DNA of 54,817 bases from Hyphomicrobiales bacterium (lineage in GTDB: Bacteria > Pseudomonadota > Alphaproteobacteria > Rhizobiales > Aestuariivirgaceae), in contig JALXCV010000089.1 in the NCBI GenBank assembly GCA_026990765.1, positions 1-54,817 on the forward strand, read 5' to 3'. The notes below the pieces were generated by a model. The model was not told the origin of the DNA, did no database searches, and worked only from the letters and a program-made list of their open reading frames with translations. Shown piece after piece: positions 8,843-17,580 of the stretch (its first letter is position 1; each line of letters begins with the position of its first letter). The translations under genes were made by a program, and so were the position numbers.

Positions 8843-9811
8843 CTAGATGTCTCCTTGTTGGGCTGTCTGTTCATCGCGCGGGTTCAGTACACCATCAAGG
8901 ATGATGGCTGCCAGCAAGATTGTGGATTTTATCAGGTTCTGGGATAGCAGTGATATGTCGGCAATAGTCATTACATTCAACAATATGCCGATCAGGGCCG
9001 AACCTATCAGTACATTGCGCACACCACCCTTGCCGCCAGACAAACCGATTCCGCCGATTACGGTTACCAGAATAACGTCATATAACAGGTTGGAATTGAT
9101 TACCCGGGTCTGGATGGAAAGCAGGCTGGCAGCGGTTAAAAGGCCGGCAATGAATGAGATCAGGGCTGCCAGTACATAGCGCAGAACCTGCATCGGGCGA
9201 ACCGGGATGCCGATATTTCTGGCAGCGGCTGGATTGTCACCGGCAAAATAAACATAGCGGCCCCATTTGGTAAAGCGCAGAAAGATGAAGGCGGCAAAGC
9301 TCAAGGCGATAAAAATGAAAACATCGACCGGAATATTGAACAGGCGGAACTGACCCATAAGTTCAAGCCAGTGACCATGCGGTACCGCCACGGCATCTGA
9401 GGGTATGAGCTGTGAACGCACATAGCCGAATACGAACAAACCGGTGGCCAGAGTAACGAAAATTGGTGGAACATCGGCATAGGCAACCAGAAAACCATTG
9501 AGGGCGCCAATGGCAATTACCCCTGTTATCACCAGCATCAATGCCAGATAGTCATTATAACCGTCATTGATCATTTGCAGATACCAGGCAACCGACATTG
9601 CCATGATTGCAACCATTGACAAGTCAATGCCGCGACCAATTATGACAATAGCCATGCCAAGGGCCAGAATGCCGAGCACTGATATCGACCGGACAATTGA
9701 AATCAGGTTGGGTACATTCAAAAACCCGGACAGGAAAACCGATGCTGACACAGCGATCAGTATCGTTGCGATCAATACAATACGTTCCTGATTGAAACTG
9801 CTGGCGTTCAT
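8843..9811 (-). CDS. Sugar ABC transporter permease (RbsC-like)
   Basis: The 322-residue membrane protein has the ribose-permease pattern: ISVLGILALGMAIVIIGRGIDLS, a glycine-rich TVIGGIGLSGGKGGV loop and about ten hydrophobic segments. It is the first gene of the operon. ATG at 9811 was chosen because GGGAG lies upstream and because the permease domain starts here; the frame is open to 9880. It would pair with the permease half of the fusion protein as a heterodimer, which explains two permease genes for one double ATPase. Confidence 0.92.
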   Translation of the reverse strand: MNASSFNQERIVLIATILIAVSASVFLSGFLNVPNLISIVRSISVLGILALGMAIVIIGRGIDLSMVAIMAMSVAWYLQMINDGYNDYLALMLVITGVIAIGALNGFLVAYADVPPIFVTLATGLFVFGYVRSQLIPSDAVAVPHGHWLELMGQFRLFNIPVDVFIFIALSFAAFIFLRFTKWGRYVYFAGDNPAAARNIGIPVRPMQVLRYVLAALISFIAGLLTAASLLSIQTRVINSNLLYDVILVTVIGGIGLSGGKGGVRNVLIGSALIGILLNVMTIADISLLSQNLIKSTILLAAIILDGVLNPRDEQTAQQGDI

Positions 9812-10017
9812 TCTGCTCCCTGATCCCCAAAAATTTTTATCGATGATGATAAGCAAAAAATATGCAGTTATGTCAAGCAATTAAGCCATAGTCGACCAGG
9901 TTTGATTGTTATTGGTCGTACTGTCAGGCTGTAATGATTAACCAGAATTTTTGCAAATATGCTTTCAAACGAATTTTTATTCCAGATCTGAACACCTCAG
10001 TTTCACCTATAGAAGAA

Positions 10018-10040
10018 ATGTCAGGTCAGGAACCTGACAT
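10018..10040. repeat. Perfect 9-bp inverted repeat followed by a T-run
   Basis: The arms ATGTCAGGT and ACCTGACAT are separated by five bases; seven bases further right, on the + strand, is a run of seven T. It could be an operator for the leftward ABC operon, or the terminator of a small rightward transcript. No protein gene reads into it from the left. Confidence 0.5.
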
Positions 10041-10082
10041 CCTAGTGTTTTTTTGCAGGGTTTACAATTGGATTAGCACTCT

Positions 10083-10098
10083 ATTCGAATATACGAAT
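10083..10098. repeat. Short inverted repeat, possible operator
   Basis: The arms ATTCG and CGAAT flank six A/T bases in the divergent region. The size fits a regulator half-site pair, but no regulator gene is adjacent and the arms are short, so chance is possible. Confidence 0.25.
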
Positions 10099-10423
10099 TA
10101 AAATAGAATGATTGTTGCTTTTTTTGTCTGGTTTCGGGGTGAAACAAGAAGGTTTTGCTTTATTTACGGCAAGATTAAAACGCAATTGCTTCAATAAATC
10201 TGATGATATTCATCGCATTTCTCACTTTCTGATTATTTTCTGAAAAATGAATTACATCGTGCTTGTGGACGTTCATGATCTGTGAGGGGTGCAAGTTAGA
10301 CTTTATCATTTGTCGGAATTTGTAAAACCGGATGTTATTCATCAGGTTTTGGGTTATTGTCGGGGTGATATCAAGTTTTGTCATGAGATTGCCGGATGGG
10401 TTGGTCTGGCGGGAAGAAATAAT

Positions 10424-11104
10424 ATGAAGGTGAAGTTTTTAGGTACTGGCGGGGCTTTTGATTATGAGTATGGCAGTTCAGCCATGACCATTGATCTGGA
10501 ACAGCGAATTCTGGTTGATTGTGGACCGTCGATTTACCCGCAGCTTATGCGTAAAGGGCTTATGGATTCCATTGACCTGCTGGTGATTACCCATTTGCAT
10601 GGTGATCATATCGGTTCGGTTTTCCAGATGGTTTATTACCTCAAACATTATCTGAACCGGGTGCTGAGGATTGCCTGTGCAACTGAAAAGTTCAGGCAGG
10701 AGATTGAGGCCCTGCTTGCCGCAATGCAGATAAGCCAGGATTATTACCGCCTGGTGCCGCTTGCTGAAATAAAGGGCGTTGAAGCCATTGAGACAACCGG
10801 CAGGCATGCGGAAAATGTGACCAGCTTTTCCTATATATTCACCCATGACGGGCAAACAGTTTTTTATTCCGGTGATCTGGGTGATATCGGGGTTTTAAGC
10901 AGTTTTCTTGACAGTGTTGATGCCGGAAGATTGACAGTATTTCACGAAATGAGTGCAACCCGAAACCGGGCGCATACCTATTATAGCGATCTTTGTGATC
11001 TGCTGGGGCGGGCCGACATATACGCCTATCACCTAAACCCCGAACAAATCCCGCAGGACAACAAGGTGCCTTTGGTCCAAAATCACCCTGAGTTGTTGTG
11101 GTAG
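10424..11104 (+). CDS. Metallo-beta-lactamase-fold hydrolase, RNase Z-like
   Basis: The 226-residue product has the full MBL metal set: THLHGDH, a later His in GRHAENV, the bridging Asp in YSGDLGD and a final His in YAYHLNP. The opening MKVKFLGTGGAF resembles RNase Z and related phosphodiesterase-like MBL proteins, but it is shorter than RNase Z and lacks an obvious exosite arm. ATG at 10424 has GGGAAG upstream; the frame extends back to 10289 without family features. The substrate is unknown. It converges with the next gene with only three bases between the stops. Confidence 0.82.
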   Translation: MKVKFLGTGGAFDYEYGSSAMTIDLEQRILVDCGPSIYPQLMRKGLMDSIDLLVITHLHGDHIGSVFQMVYYLKHYLNRVLRIACATEKFRQEIEALLAAMQISQDYYRLVPLAEIKGVEAIETTGRHAENVTSFSYIFTHDGQTVFYSGDLGDIGVLSSFLDSVDAGRLTVFHEMSATRNRAHTYYSDLCDLLGRADIYAYHLNPEQIPQDNKVPLVQNHPELLW

Positions 11105-11107
11105 TGA

Positions 11108-12124
11108 CTATTCAACAAACTCATACAGGAAATCAGCAAGGTTTTCTGACAAGAAAGGTGTCATGCTCGCTTCTTCCTGCACTATCAATACGGGTGTGCC
11201 AAATTCAGCGATCATCCGGGCGATCTGGATCAATCCTTCAGAAGATACAGCAGCACCTTTTACCGGGTCGGATTCATGGATATCAAGCCCGAGTGACAGG
11301 ACAATCACATCACACTGTTTTTTGCCGATATTGTTCAGCGCCTGCTCGACAGCAGCCAGCCAGAAAGTATCCTCACCTTGCCTGGGCAAGGGTATGTTCA
11401 AATTAAACCCCGCACCCTCACCTTCGCCTTTTTCGGTTTCATGCCCGGAAAAATAGGGAAAAAATCCTACTGGGTTAGTATGTATGGAAACGGTGTATAC
11501 ATCATCCCTGTTGAAGAAAATTGCCTGGGTTCCAGAACCGTGATGCACACCAATATCCAGAATTGCCACTTTGTTGAATTTTTCCAGTAAGCGCTGGGCT
11601 GCTATGGCGGCATTGTTGAGATAGCAAAAATGAAAGGCAATATCAGCATATGCCATATGTCCGGGCGGGCGGCATATTGCATAGGAATATTTGTCTCCAT
11701 CAATAATGAAGCGGGCTGCTGTCAGTGCTGTATCAGCCGAGGCCTTGGCTGTAAGCCATGTGTCTTTGACAATCGGGCAGATACCATTCATGTGCATTGA
11801 AGCTTTAGTTATAACGTTATAATCTGAGGTCTTGATGGCTTTCAGTAATCTTAAAGCGGGAAGAAATACTTCCGGCTCATCAACTATCTGGCTAAAATCA
11901 TCAAAAGCGCTCTTGATGAAGTTGAGATAATGAGCCGGGTGAACCTTGCCGATAATGTCCTCATTGGAAGATTTTGCTGCATACAAGGTTAGCCCGGATA
12001 ATTGTGCCCCCTTTAACAGGGCTTTGGTGCGTTCGATGGAATCAGGATATGCTATCATTTGACCATCCATATATATGTCAGGGGGTCTGTGTCCCAATTG
12101 CCGGGCATTAAAGGCGGCCTTCAT
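11108..12124 (-). CDS. Histone deacetylase / acetylpolyamine amidohydrolase-like protein with altered active site
   Basis: The 338-residue protein clearly has the class II HDAC/acetylpolyamine amidohydrolase fold: CRPPGHMAY, FCYLNNAAIAAQ, DIGVHHGSGTQ and SLGLDIHESDP. Several functional residues are changed. The second His of the PGHH dyad is Met157. The metal-ligand Asp of the usual DxDxHHG motif is Gly192. The GGY segment with the catalytic Tyr is replaced by QEEAS. The remaining ligand positions (His194, Asp281) are kept. It therefore may not deacetylate by the standard zinc mechanism and may be a binding protein or have other chemistry. Function unknown; its place beside the polysaccharide genes may be accidental. 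Confidence 0.8.
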   Translation of the reverse strand: MKAAFNARQLGHRPPDIYMDGQMIAYPDSIERTKALLKGAQLSGLTLYAAKSSNEDIIGKVHPAHYLNFIKSAFDDFSQIVDEPEVFLPALRLLKAIKTSDYNVITKASMHMNGICPIVKDTWLTAKASADTALTAARFIIDGDKYSYAICRPPGHMAYADIAFHFCYLNNAAIAAQRLLEKFNKVAILDIGVHHGSGTQAIFFNRDDVYTVSIHTNPVGFFPYFSGHETEKGEGEGAGFNLNIPLPRQGEDTFWLAAVEQALNNIGKKQCDVIVLSLGLDIHESDPVKGAAVSSEGLIQIARMIAEFGTPVLIVQEEASMTPFLSENLADFLYEFVE

Positions 12125-12283
12125 GTTTTTACCTCATTATTGTAATATGGGTGTCCCTGAACAGGGATGGGGTTAGTTGGATGGTGTTTCATTATTATTA
12201 TATTTAGCAGGATTTCCAGTGATAATATGTAATAGCATGGCTGGAAATTCTGGAGTCAATAACATAGAATAAGAATTGGCAGG

Positions 12284-12304
12284 TTGATATTTGCCAGATA
12301 TCAA
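12284..12304. promoter_or_regulatory. Palindromic operator candidate upstream of the export operon
   Basis: A perfect 7-bp inverted repeat (TTGATAT / ATATCAA) with a 7-base spacer lies about 50 bases before the KpsM-like ATG. A TATATT box (12316-12321) that could be a -10 element follows it, so a protein bound at the repeat would cover the -35 region. Binding protein unknown. Confidence 0.45.
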
Positions 12305-12355
12305 ATCGTAGTTTGTATATTCCACAGCAGATATTGGACATGCAGGTAACATTTT

Positions 12356-13162
12356 ATGGAAAAATCAGACAGTTACTTGCATGAAATGAAAACCGGATGG
12401 TATCGACAGCGTTCGGCGATACGCGGGCTGGTTTTCAAGGAATTCAAAATCAAGCAGGGGATCGGGCGGCTTGGCCTGTTCTGGATTCTGGCTGAACCGG
12501 TTGTGGGCATGATGGTAATTTCCCTGTTATGGCTGGTAATAGGCAGGGCAAAAATCGATGGTGTTCATGTGATGCTGTTTATCGGATCAGGCTTTGCCAT
12601 TTTCAATATGATAAAAAACAGTATCAGTTCTATACCGCAGGCGATTATTGCAAATGCAGCCTTGTTGAATTATCCGCAGGTTAAACCTATTGATACACTG
12701 ATCGCAAGGTTCATTCTTGAAATGTGGTTGCAGTTAATAGCCATGTTTTTGATGTTTTTCGGTATTTTCTGGCTGCTTGATGTATTGCCGGAGTTTGCAG
12801 ATCCGCTATTGTCACTGGAAGCCATAGGAACAGCATTGATTTTTTCTGCCGGCATAGCGTTTCCATTGTCAGTATATGGGACTTTTTATGTATCACTTAC
12901 CAAAGCGGTGAATATTATAACATCACCATTAATGCTGGTTTCAGCGGTAATGTATTCGGTTAATGACCTGCCAGTACGTGCCAGAGAGGTGCTGACATGG
13001 AATCCTATAGTGCATATCATCGAAGCATTCAGGTCAGGCCTGTTTGGAACCAAAATGTTTCAGGGGCATAATCTGGGTTATCCGTTCATGATAGGAATTT
13101 GTCTTTTGGGATTTGGTTGTATTGCCTATTCTGTCAACAGATACAAGCTGGCGCAACCATGA
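12356..13162 (+). CDS. Polysaccharide export ABC transporter permease (KpsM/Wzm-like)
   Basis: The 268-residue protein has the ABC-2 export permease pattern: a cytoplasmic N-terminus with RGLVFKEFKIKQGIGRLGLFW, then about six membrane segments, and a NPIVHIIEAFRSGLFG segment before the last helices that is typical of KpsM, BexB and CtrC. It would form the inner-membrane channel for a lipid-linked polysaccharide. Its stop overlaps the ATG of the ATPase gene (ATGA). A KpsE-like gene follows, which points to the group 2 capsule type of exporter rather than a plain O-antigen exporter. Confidence 0.9.
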   Translation: MEKSDSYLHEMKTGWYRQRSAIRGLVFKEFKIKQGIGRLGLFWILAEPVVGMMVISLLWLVIGRAKIDGVHVMLFIGSGFAIFNMIKNSISSIPQAIIANAALLNYPQVKPIDTLIARFILEMWLQLIAMFLMFFGIFWLLDVLPEFADPLLSLEAIGTALIFSAGIAFPLSVYGTFYVSLTKAVNIITSPLMLVSAVMYSVNDLPVRAREVLTWNPIVHIIEAFRSGLFGTKMFQGHNLGYPFMIGICLLGFGCIAYSVNRYKLAQP

Positions 13163-13842
13163 TCCGTCTAGAGAATGTATCAAAATATTATCCAACCACT
13201 ACTGGCAGGCACTATGTACTGGAAAATGTGTCGCTGGTAATTCCTGATATGGTGCAGATGGGAGTGCTGGGACCGAATGGGGCCGGCAAATCCACCCTGA
13301 TGCGATTGCTGGCCGGGGTAGATGTGCCAAATGAGGGCAAAATAGTCCGCACCGGTTCAATTTCATGGCCAATGGGGCTTGCTTCAGGGTTGCAGGGGAC
13401 GATGACTGGCCGGGAAAATGCCAGATTTGCATGCCATATTCAGGGCAAGCAATATCATGAGATAGATGATATAGTTGAGGGTATTCGCGAGTTCTCTGAA
13501 ATTGGAGATTACTTCGAGATGCAGATCAGGACCTATTCATCAGGAATGCGGGCCAGGCTGAATTTTGCCATAGCCATGGCGTTTGATTTTGATTGTTACA
13601 TTATCGATGAACTGACAGCAGTTGGTGATCAGCATTTCAAGGAAAAAAGCGCCAGGGTTTTCCGTGAAAAGCGTGAAACTTCTTCATTTATCAAGGTTTC
13701 GCATTCTATGATTGAACTTAGATCAGAATGTAATTGCGGACTGGTATTGCACAAGGGTGAGGCCAAGTTTTATCCGACTATCAATATGGCAATTGATGCT
13801 TATAATGATTATCTTGAACTTCTTGACAGTTCATCAAAGTGA
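13159..13842 (+). CDS. Polysaccharide export ABC transporter ATPase (KpsT/Wzt-like)
   Basis: The 227-residue ATPase has Walker A GPNGAGKST, signature YSSGMRARLNF, Walker B CYIIDEL and the switch His in KVSHS. The short length matches KpsT/BexA/CtrD, and there is no C-terminal carbohydrate-binding domain such as that of Wzt from O9a. ATG at 13159 overlaps the permease stop; the frame also extends to 13099 inside the permease gene. It powers export of the polymer together with the KpsM-like permease. Confidence 0.92.
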   Translation: MIRLENVSKYYPTTTGRHYVLENVSLVIPDMVQMGVLGPNGAGKSTLMRLLAGVDVPNEGKIVRTGSISWPMGLASGLQGTMTGRENARFACHIQGKQYHEIDDIVEGIREFSEIGDYFEMQIRTYSSGMRARLNFAIAMAFDFDCYIIDELTAVGDQHFKEKSARVFREKRETSSFIKVSHSMIELRSECNCGLVLHKGEAKFYPTINMAIDAYNDYLELLDSSSK

Positions 13843-13858
13843 TGGGGGAAGGGCCTGA

Positions 13859-14950
13859 ATGCTTAAGCGCCAGAAAAGTCTGAACGGTATTTTGTTTGCT
13901 GTTTTATTCATCATTCCGCTTGTCAGTATTACGGTGTATGAGATTTTCATTGCCAGTGATCGTTATGAAAGCAAGTCGTCGCTGTTCATCACCAAGGAGA
14001 ACCAGTCTCAATCACCTCTTGATCTTTCCTTGCTGGGGATAACAAATTCAGGATCAATACATGATATTCTGGTTTTGAAAGAATTTATTGAATCACCTGA
14101 AATGGTGGCGAGACTGGAAAAGGAACTGGGTCTGACAAATCATTTTGGCAGCAAGGAACGCGACTTTATTTCGAGGCTGAAAGATAACCCGACGCGTGAA
14201 GAGTTGCAGGATTATTATTTGAGCATGCTGGCAGTCAAGTTTGACGATGAGGCTAAAATTCTTAGAATATCCATACAGAGTTATGACCGGAATTTTTCCA
14301 AATCCGTGCTCGAAACCATTTTGCGATACAGTCAGTCTTTCATTGATGAATTAAATGAGAATGTTACTACTGCACAATTGCAGTTTTTTGAAAAAGAAGT
14401 TCGTGCTTCTGAGCAGGAGTTGTCAAAAAAGAAGCAACAACTACTGAAATTTCAGCAGGATAATAAAATTCTGACAACGGAAATTGCTGCTCAGTCAATA
14501 ACAAAAACAATTTCATCGCTAGAACAGATTCTGGCACAAAAGAAATCAACACTAACTGCAAGACGGGCTTCATTGTCGGAAAGCTCACCTCAAATCCGCC
14601 GTTTGAAAGAGGAGATTGTAGCACTTGAGCATCAGATAAGAGCTGAAAACAGCAGATTATCAGGATCCAGCGGCAAATCTCTCAGTACGCTTGATGCAGA
14701 AATGCGCGAAATAACTTTCCTGATCAAATTTGCGACTAATCGCTACCGGGCAAATCTGGAAGCGCTGGAAAAGGCCAAGCTGGAAGCTGCACGCCGGTTG
14801 AAATTCTTGACGATTGTATCACCACCGACTCTGGCAGATGAATCAGAATTTCCCAGGCGGACATATATTATAGTGACGGCAGCAATCATTTTCATGGTGC
14901 TGTATCTGGTAATCTCCCTGATTGTGGTAATGATCAGAGAACATTCATAA
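13859..14950 (+). CDS. Capsule export inner-membrane protein (KpsE/BexC/CtrB-like)
   Basis: The 363-residue protein has one membrane segment near each end (about 11-28 and 335-358) with a large periplasmic region between them, including a predicted coiled coil (about 170-265, rich in Gln, Lys and Glu). This is the architecture of KpsE-type polysaccharide co-polymerase proteins. The segment PRRTY before the last membrane helix fits the family. It would link the ABC exporter to an outer-membrane channel, but no KpsD/BexD gene is in the window. A GGGGAAGGG ribosome site precedes the ATG, and the gene is 16 bases after the ATPase. Confidence 0.88.
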   Translation: MLKRQKSLNGILFAVLFIIPLVSITVYEIFIASDRYESKSSLFITKENQSQSPLDLSLLGITNSGSIHDILVLKEFIESPEMVARLEKELGLTNHFGSKERDFISRLKDNPTREELQDYYLSMLAVKFDDEAKILRISIQSYDRNFSKSVLETILRYSQSFIDELNENVTTAQLQFFEKEVRASEQELSKKKQQLLKFQQDNKILTTEIAAQSITKTISSLEQILAQKKSTLTARRASLSESSPQIRRLKEEIVALEHQIRAENSRLSGSSGKSLSTLDAEMREITFLIKFATNRYRANLEALEKAKLEAARRLKFLTIVSPPTLADESEFPRRTYIIVTAAIIFMVLYLVISLIVVMIREHS

Positions 14951-14968
14951 GCTGTCAGGTTGATTGCG

Positions 14969-16348
14969 ATGGACAGCAATATTAACCAGCAAGTAGTTTT
15001 ATATGATGTTACACGTCTGGTTAATCGCAGGCGCGCTGCTATCCCGACAGGCATTGACCGGATTGATGTGCAACTGGCATGTGCGGTTTTTGAACGGTTT
15101 GGAGAAGGTTGTTTGCCGGTGGTGCAGTGCGGCAGTCAAACCGTGGTGTTGCAGGCTGAAAGGCCTGTGATAACAGATTTGCTCAATAACCTTAAATCAG
15201 TATGGTTTGGCAATGGAAAACTGTCAGTTAAACTGGCTAAGCGGCTGGACTGGCTTGGGATATCTTCAAATTATGGAACCGGTTCCAGGAAAGTTGAAAA
15301 AGCTGGCAGGAAACATCTTTCTGCTACGCAGCACCTGTTGTTAAGGTTGCGTCTTGCCGCCATGATGCTGGTTAGAAAGCTGAAGATTATATTGCGGGCA
15401 GCATCAAAGCCAGATGCGATCAGAACGAAGCATATTGTATATGTCAACGCATCGCATCAAGGCGTCATTCGCTATAATCAGGCACTTTTCAGGATGGCCG
15501 GGAAAGCGCGACTGGATGCGGTTTGTTATATCCATGACATAATGCCTGTTGAACTGCCCGAATACAGCAGGGATAATCAGGGTGAGGTGATGCAGATGTT
15601 CCTGCTTGAATTACTAAGGCTGCATCCAGATTTTGTGGTTAATTCCAAGGCTACAGCAAATTCACTTTTTGATTTTCTTTCTGCGAAAACGGCATCTGGG
15701 GATACAACAGAAATAGCGATTGAGTTTCCACATATTGTTTATCCAGGAGTGGACAAGGTTGAACATGACAGTTGTGAAAAACCGGTTTTATCAGGTGGAA
15801 ATGACAAGCCTGCTGTATTTGTCATGCTGGGAACGATTGAGCCGCGCAAAAATCATTTGATGATCCTGCATATATGGCGGGAACTGGTGCGGGAAAATTT
15901 CATTCCCATGCCGCATTTGCATATTATTGGCAGGCGTGGCTGGCAGGTGGAAAATGTAGTTGCAATGCTGGAGCGATGCCCGTCTATCAGACCTTATGTG
16001 AAGGAATTCAGTGATCTTGATGATCAGGCCGTCTGCCGCCAGCTTAAATCCTGCAGGGCTTTGCTATTTCCCAGTTTTGCTGAAGGGTTGGGGCTGCCGC
16101 TGATCGAGGCCAGTCAGGCCGGGGTTCCGGTAATTGCCTCTGACTTGCCGGTGTTTAAGGAACTGGTTGCAGATGGTGGAATATTTATCAGCCCTACCAA
16201 TGCTTTATCATGGAAAAAGGCAATAGAACGGGCTACACAATCAGATATCAAACTGCCGGTTGTCAAGCTGAATCCACAGCTTGCCGGGTGGCAACAGCAG
16301 AACAGAAAATTCGTTGATATCGTAGAGGAGAAATTGCAATTACCCTAG
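14969..16348 (+). CDS. Glycosyltransferase family 4-type protein
   Basis: The 459-residue protein has the C-terminal GT-B half of the GT4 family: MLGTIEPRKNHLMILHIW, LHIIGRRGW, and FPSFAEGLGLPLIEASQAGVPVIASD with the E(x7)E region that binds the nucleotide sugar. The N-terminal part starts with YDVTRLVNRR...TGIDRID, which recurs in the next gene. ATG at 14969 has AGG in position; a TTG at 14960 would overlap that site. It is cytoplasmic or membrane-associated and should add a sugar to the exported glycan. Donor and linkage are unknown. It and the next gene are tandem paralogues. Confidence 0.88.
   Translation: MDSNINQQVVLYDVTRLVNRRRAAIPTGIDRIDVQLACAVFERFGEGCLPVVQCGSQTVVLQAERPVITDLLNNLKSVWFGNGKLSVKLAKRLDWLGISSNYGTGSRKVEKAGRKHLSATQHLLLRLRLAAMMLVRKLKIILRAASKPDAIRTKHIVYVNASHQGVIRYNQALFRMAGKARLDAVCYIHDIMPVELPEYSRDNQGEVMQMFLLELLRLHPDFVVNSKATANSLFDFLSAKTASGDTTEIAIEFPHIVYPGVDKVEHDSCEKPVLSGGNDKPAVFVMLGTIEPRKNHLMILHIWRELVRENFIPMPHLHIIGRRGWQVENVVAMLERCPSIRPYVKEFSDLDDQAVCRQLKSCRALLFPSFAEGLGLPLIEASQAGVPVIASDLPVFKELVADGGIFISPTNALSWKKAIERATQSDIKLPVVKLNPQLAGWQQQNRKFVDIVEEKLQLP
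16326..16341 (+). promoter_or_regulatory. Ribosome site and likely ATT start codon of the second glycosyltransferase
   Basis: AGGAG at 16326-16330 stands eight bases before ATT at 16339. The frame is open from a TGA at 16315 and has no ATG, GTG or TTG before 16453, but the protein homology begins well before 16453. ATT is a rare natural start (known in infC). A sequencing error in an ATG is the alternative. Confidence 0.55.
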
Positions 16349-17580
16349 ATTCTCTTTGTGATGTAATCGATACAGAATTTATTGTTTATGATGTTTCGCG
16401 CCTGATAAACCGCAGCCATACGCCTATTGGTTCGGGTATTGACAGGATTGATATGTGTTTTGCGCGTGAACTTACTGCCAGTTGCAGGCATAATGTTTTA
16501 TTTGTTGCCAGAATTGGTATGGACGGGGTCGTGATTGACAATGACATGGTTGCCGCTCTGGTTGAAGATTTGCTCAAGGAACGGTGTTTGAGCAACAAGG
16601 TATCTCGATATTTGAAACACCTTGGATTGCTTTGCTCACCTCAAGCCGGTTCCGGGTTTGCGGTAATCAGACAGCGTGCTCAAAGAAAAATCAAACAACT
16701 GCTTAATCCCCCTGTGATTGATAGGCTGGAGAAGATACTTGCGGGAAAATCGGCATCTTACGTATTGTGTTCGTATCAGGGGCTGGCAAAAATTCCCGGA
16801 TTTCTGGCCAGAATGCGAAGCAAGCTGTCAATGGAAATTATTGCCTTTGTTCATGACATTTTGCCAATACAATATCCTGAATATTTTCGCCCGCAGCAAA
16901 TGGATATATTCAAGGCGTATCTGGCACAGATTGTTTCGGTCAGGGGCAGATTCGTGTGTAATTCACAAGATAGCTGCAAGAATCTTCAACAATATGCAAA
17001 TTCACAAGGCTGGGTGTTGCCTGAGGTGAAGATTGTATGTCCGCAATTGATGGTCCAGGAAGCCTTTAGGGAAGAATGTGATTTGCAATTGATGGAGGAT
17101 ATTGCTGCATCTGTTCCTTATTTTGTAACGCTTGGTACGATTGAACCTCGCAAGAACCACTTGTTGCTGTTGCATTTGTGGCGAGAACTTGCGCAGAGTA
17201 ATCTTGAGCCAATGCCGCATTTGCATATTGTTGGCAAGCGTGGCTGGGAGAATGAAAATATCATCGACATGTTAGAACGATGTAAGGTGATCCAGCCATA
17301 TATAACCGAGCATAATGACCTTGATGACAATAATCTGTTTCATCTGATGCAGGGAGCTTGTGCCTTACTGTTTCCCTCATTTGCTGAAGGGCTGGGTTTG
17401 CCGCTGATTGAAGCTCAAAAGCTTGGGGTTCCGGTGATTGCTTCTGATCTTCCGGTCTATCATGAGCTTGAACTTGATAATGTAACCTTGCTGGATCCGA
17501 TTGATGGCAAAGGGTGGAAAGATGCCTGTCTTGCAGAGGTCAACCGGTCAGCCAATTTGAAAATAGTGTCTAATGGCTGA
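16339..17580 (+). CDS. Glycosyltransferase family 4-type protein, tandem paralogue with ATT start
   Basis: The product is about 413 residues if started at the ATT at 16339. The first ATG (16453) would remove the segment YDVSRLINRS...GSGIDRID, which matches the N-terminus of the preceding glycosyltransferase. The C-terminal half repeats the same GT4 motifs (TLGTIEPRKNHLLLLHLW, LHIVGKRGW, FPSFAEGLGLPLIEA). The strong similarity along the chain shows a tandem duplication followed by divergence. The start overlaps the end of the previous gene by ten bases. The 3' end overlaps the convergent GT2 gene by 33 bases. It likely adds a further sugar of the same glycan. Confidence 0.85.
   Translation: MTLDSLCDVIDTEFIVYDVSRLINRSHTPIGSGIDRIDMCFARELTASCRHNVLFVARIGMDGVVIDNDMVAALVEDLLKERCLSNKVSRYLKHLGLLCSPQAGSGFAVIRQRAQRKIKQLLNPPVIDRLEKILAGKSASYVLCSYQGLAKIPGFLARMRSKLSMEIIAFVHDILPIQYPEYFRPQQMDIFKAYLAQIVSVRGRFVCNSQDSCKNLQQYANSQGWVLPEVKIVCPQLMVQEAFREECDLQLMEDIAASVPYFVTLGTIEPRKNHLLLLHLWRELAQSNLEPMPHLHIVGKRGWENENIIDMLERCKVIQPYITEHNDLDDNNLFHLMQGACALLFPSFAEGLGLPLIEAQKLGVPVIASDLPVYHELELDNVTLLDPIDGKGWKDACLAEVNRSANLKIVSNG

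Larger units (their letters stand above)
9812..10423. other. Gene-free divergent control region (about 610 bases)
   Basis: No convincing gene lies between the sugar ABC operon (leftward) and the MBL hydrolase (rightward). The region is AT-rich and should hold both promoters. It contains two inverted repeats, listed separately. Short open frames here (for example 10175-10384 on the - strand) show no family features or ribosome site. Confidence 0.6.

Noticed and set aside
10175-10384. Small leftward open frame in the divergent control region
   Set aside because: No ribosome site, no family features, and it lies where promoters are expected.
10289-10423. Extended N-terminus of the MBL hydrolase
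   Set aside because: The MBL fold begins at MKVKFLGTGG and the ATG at 10424 has a ribosome site.
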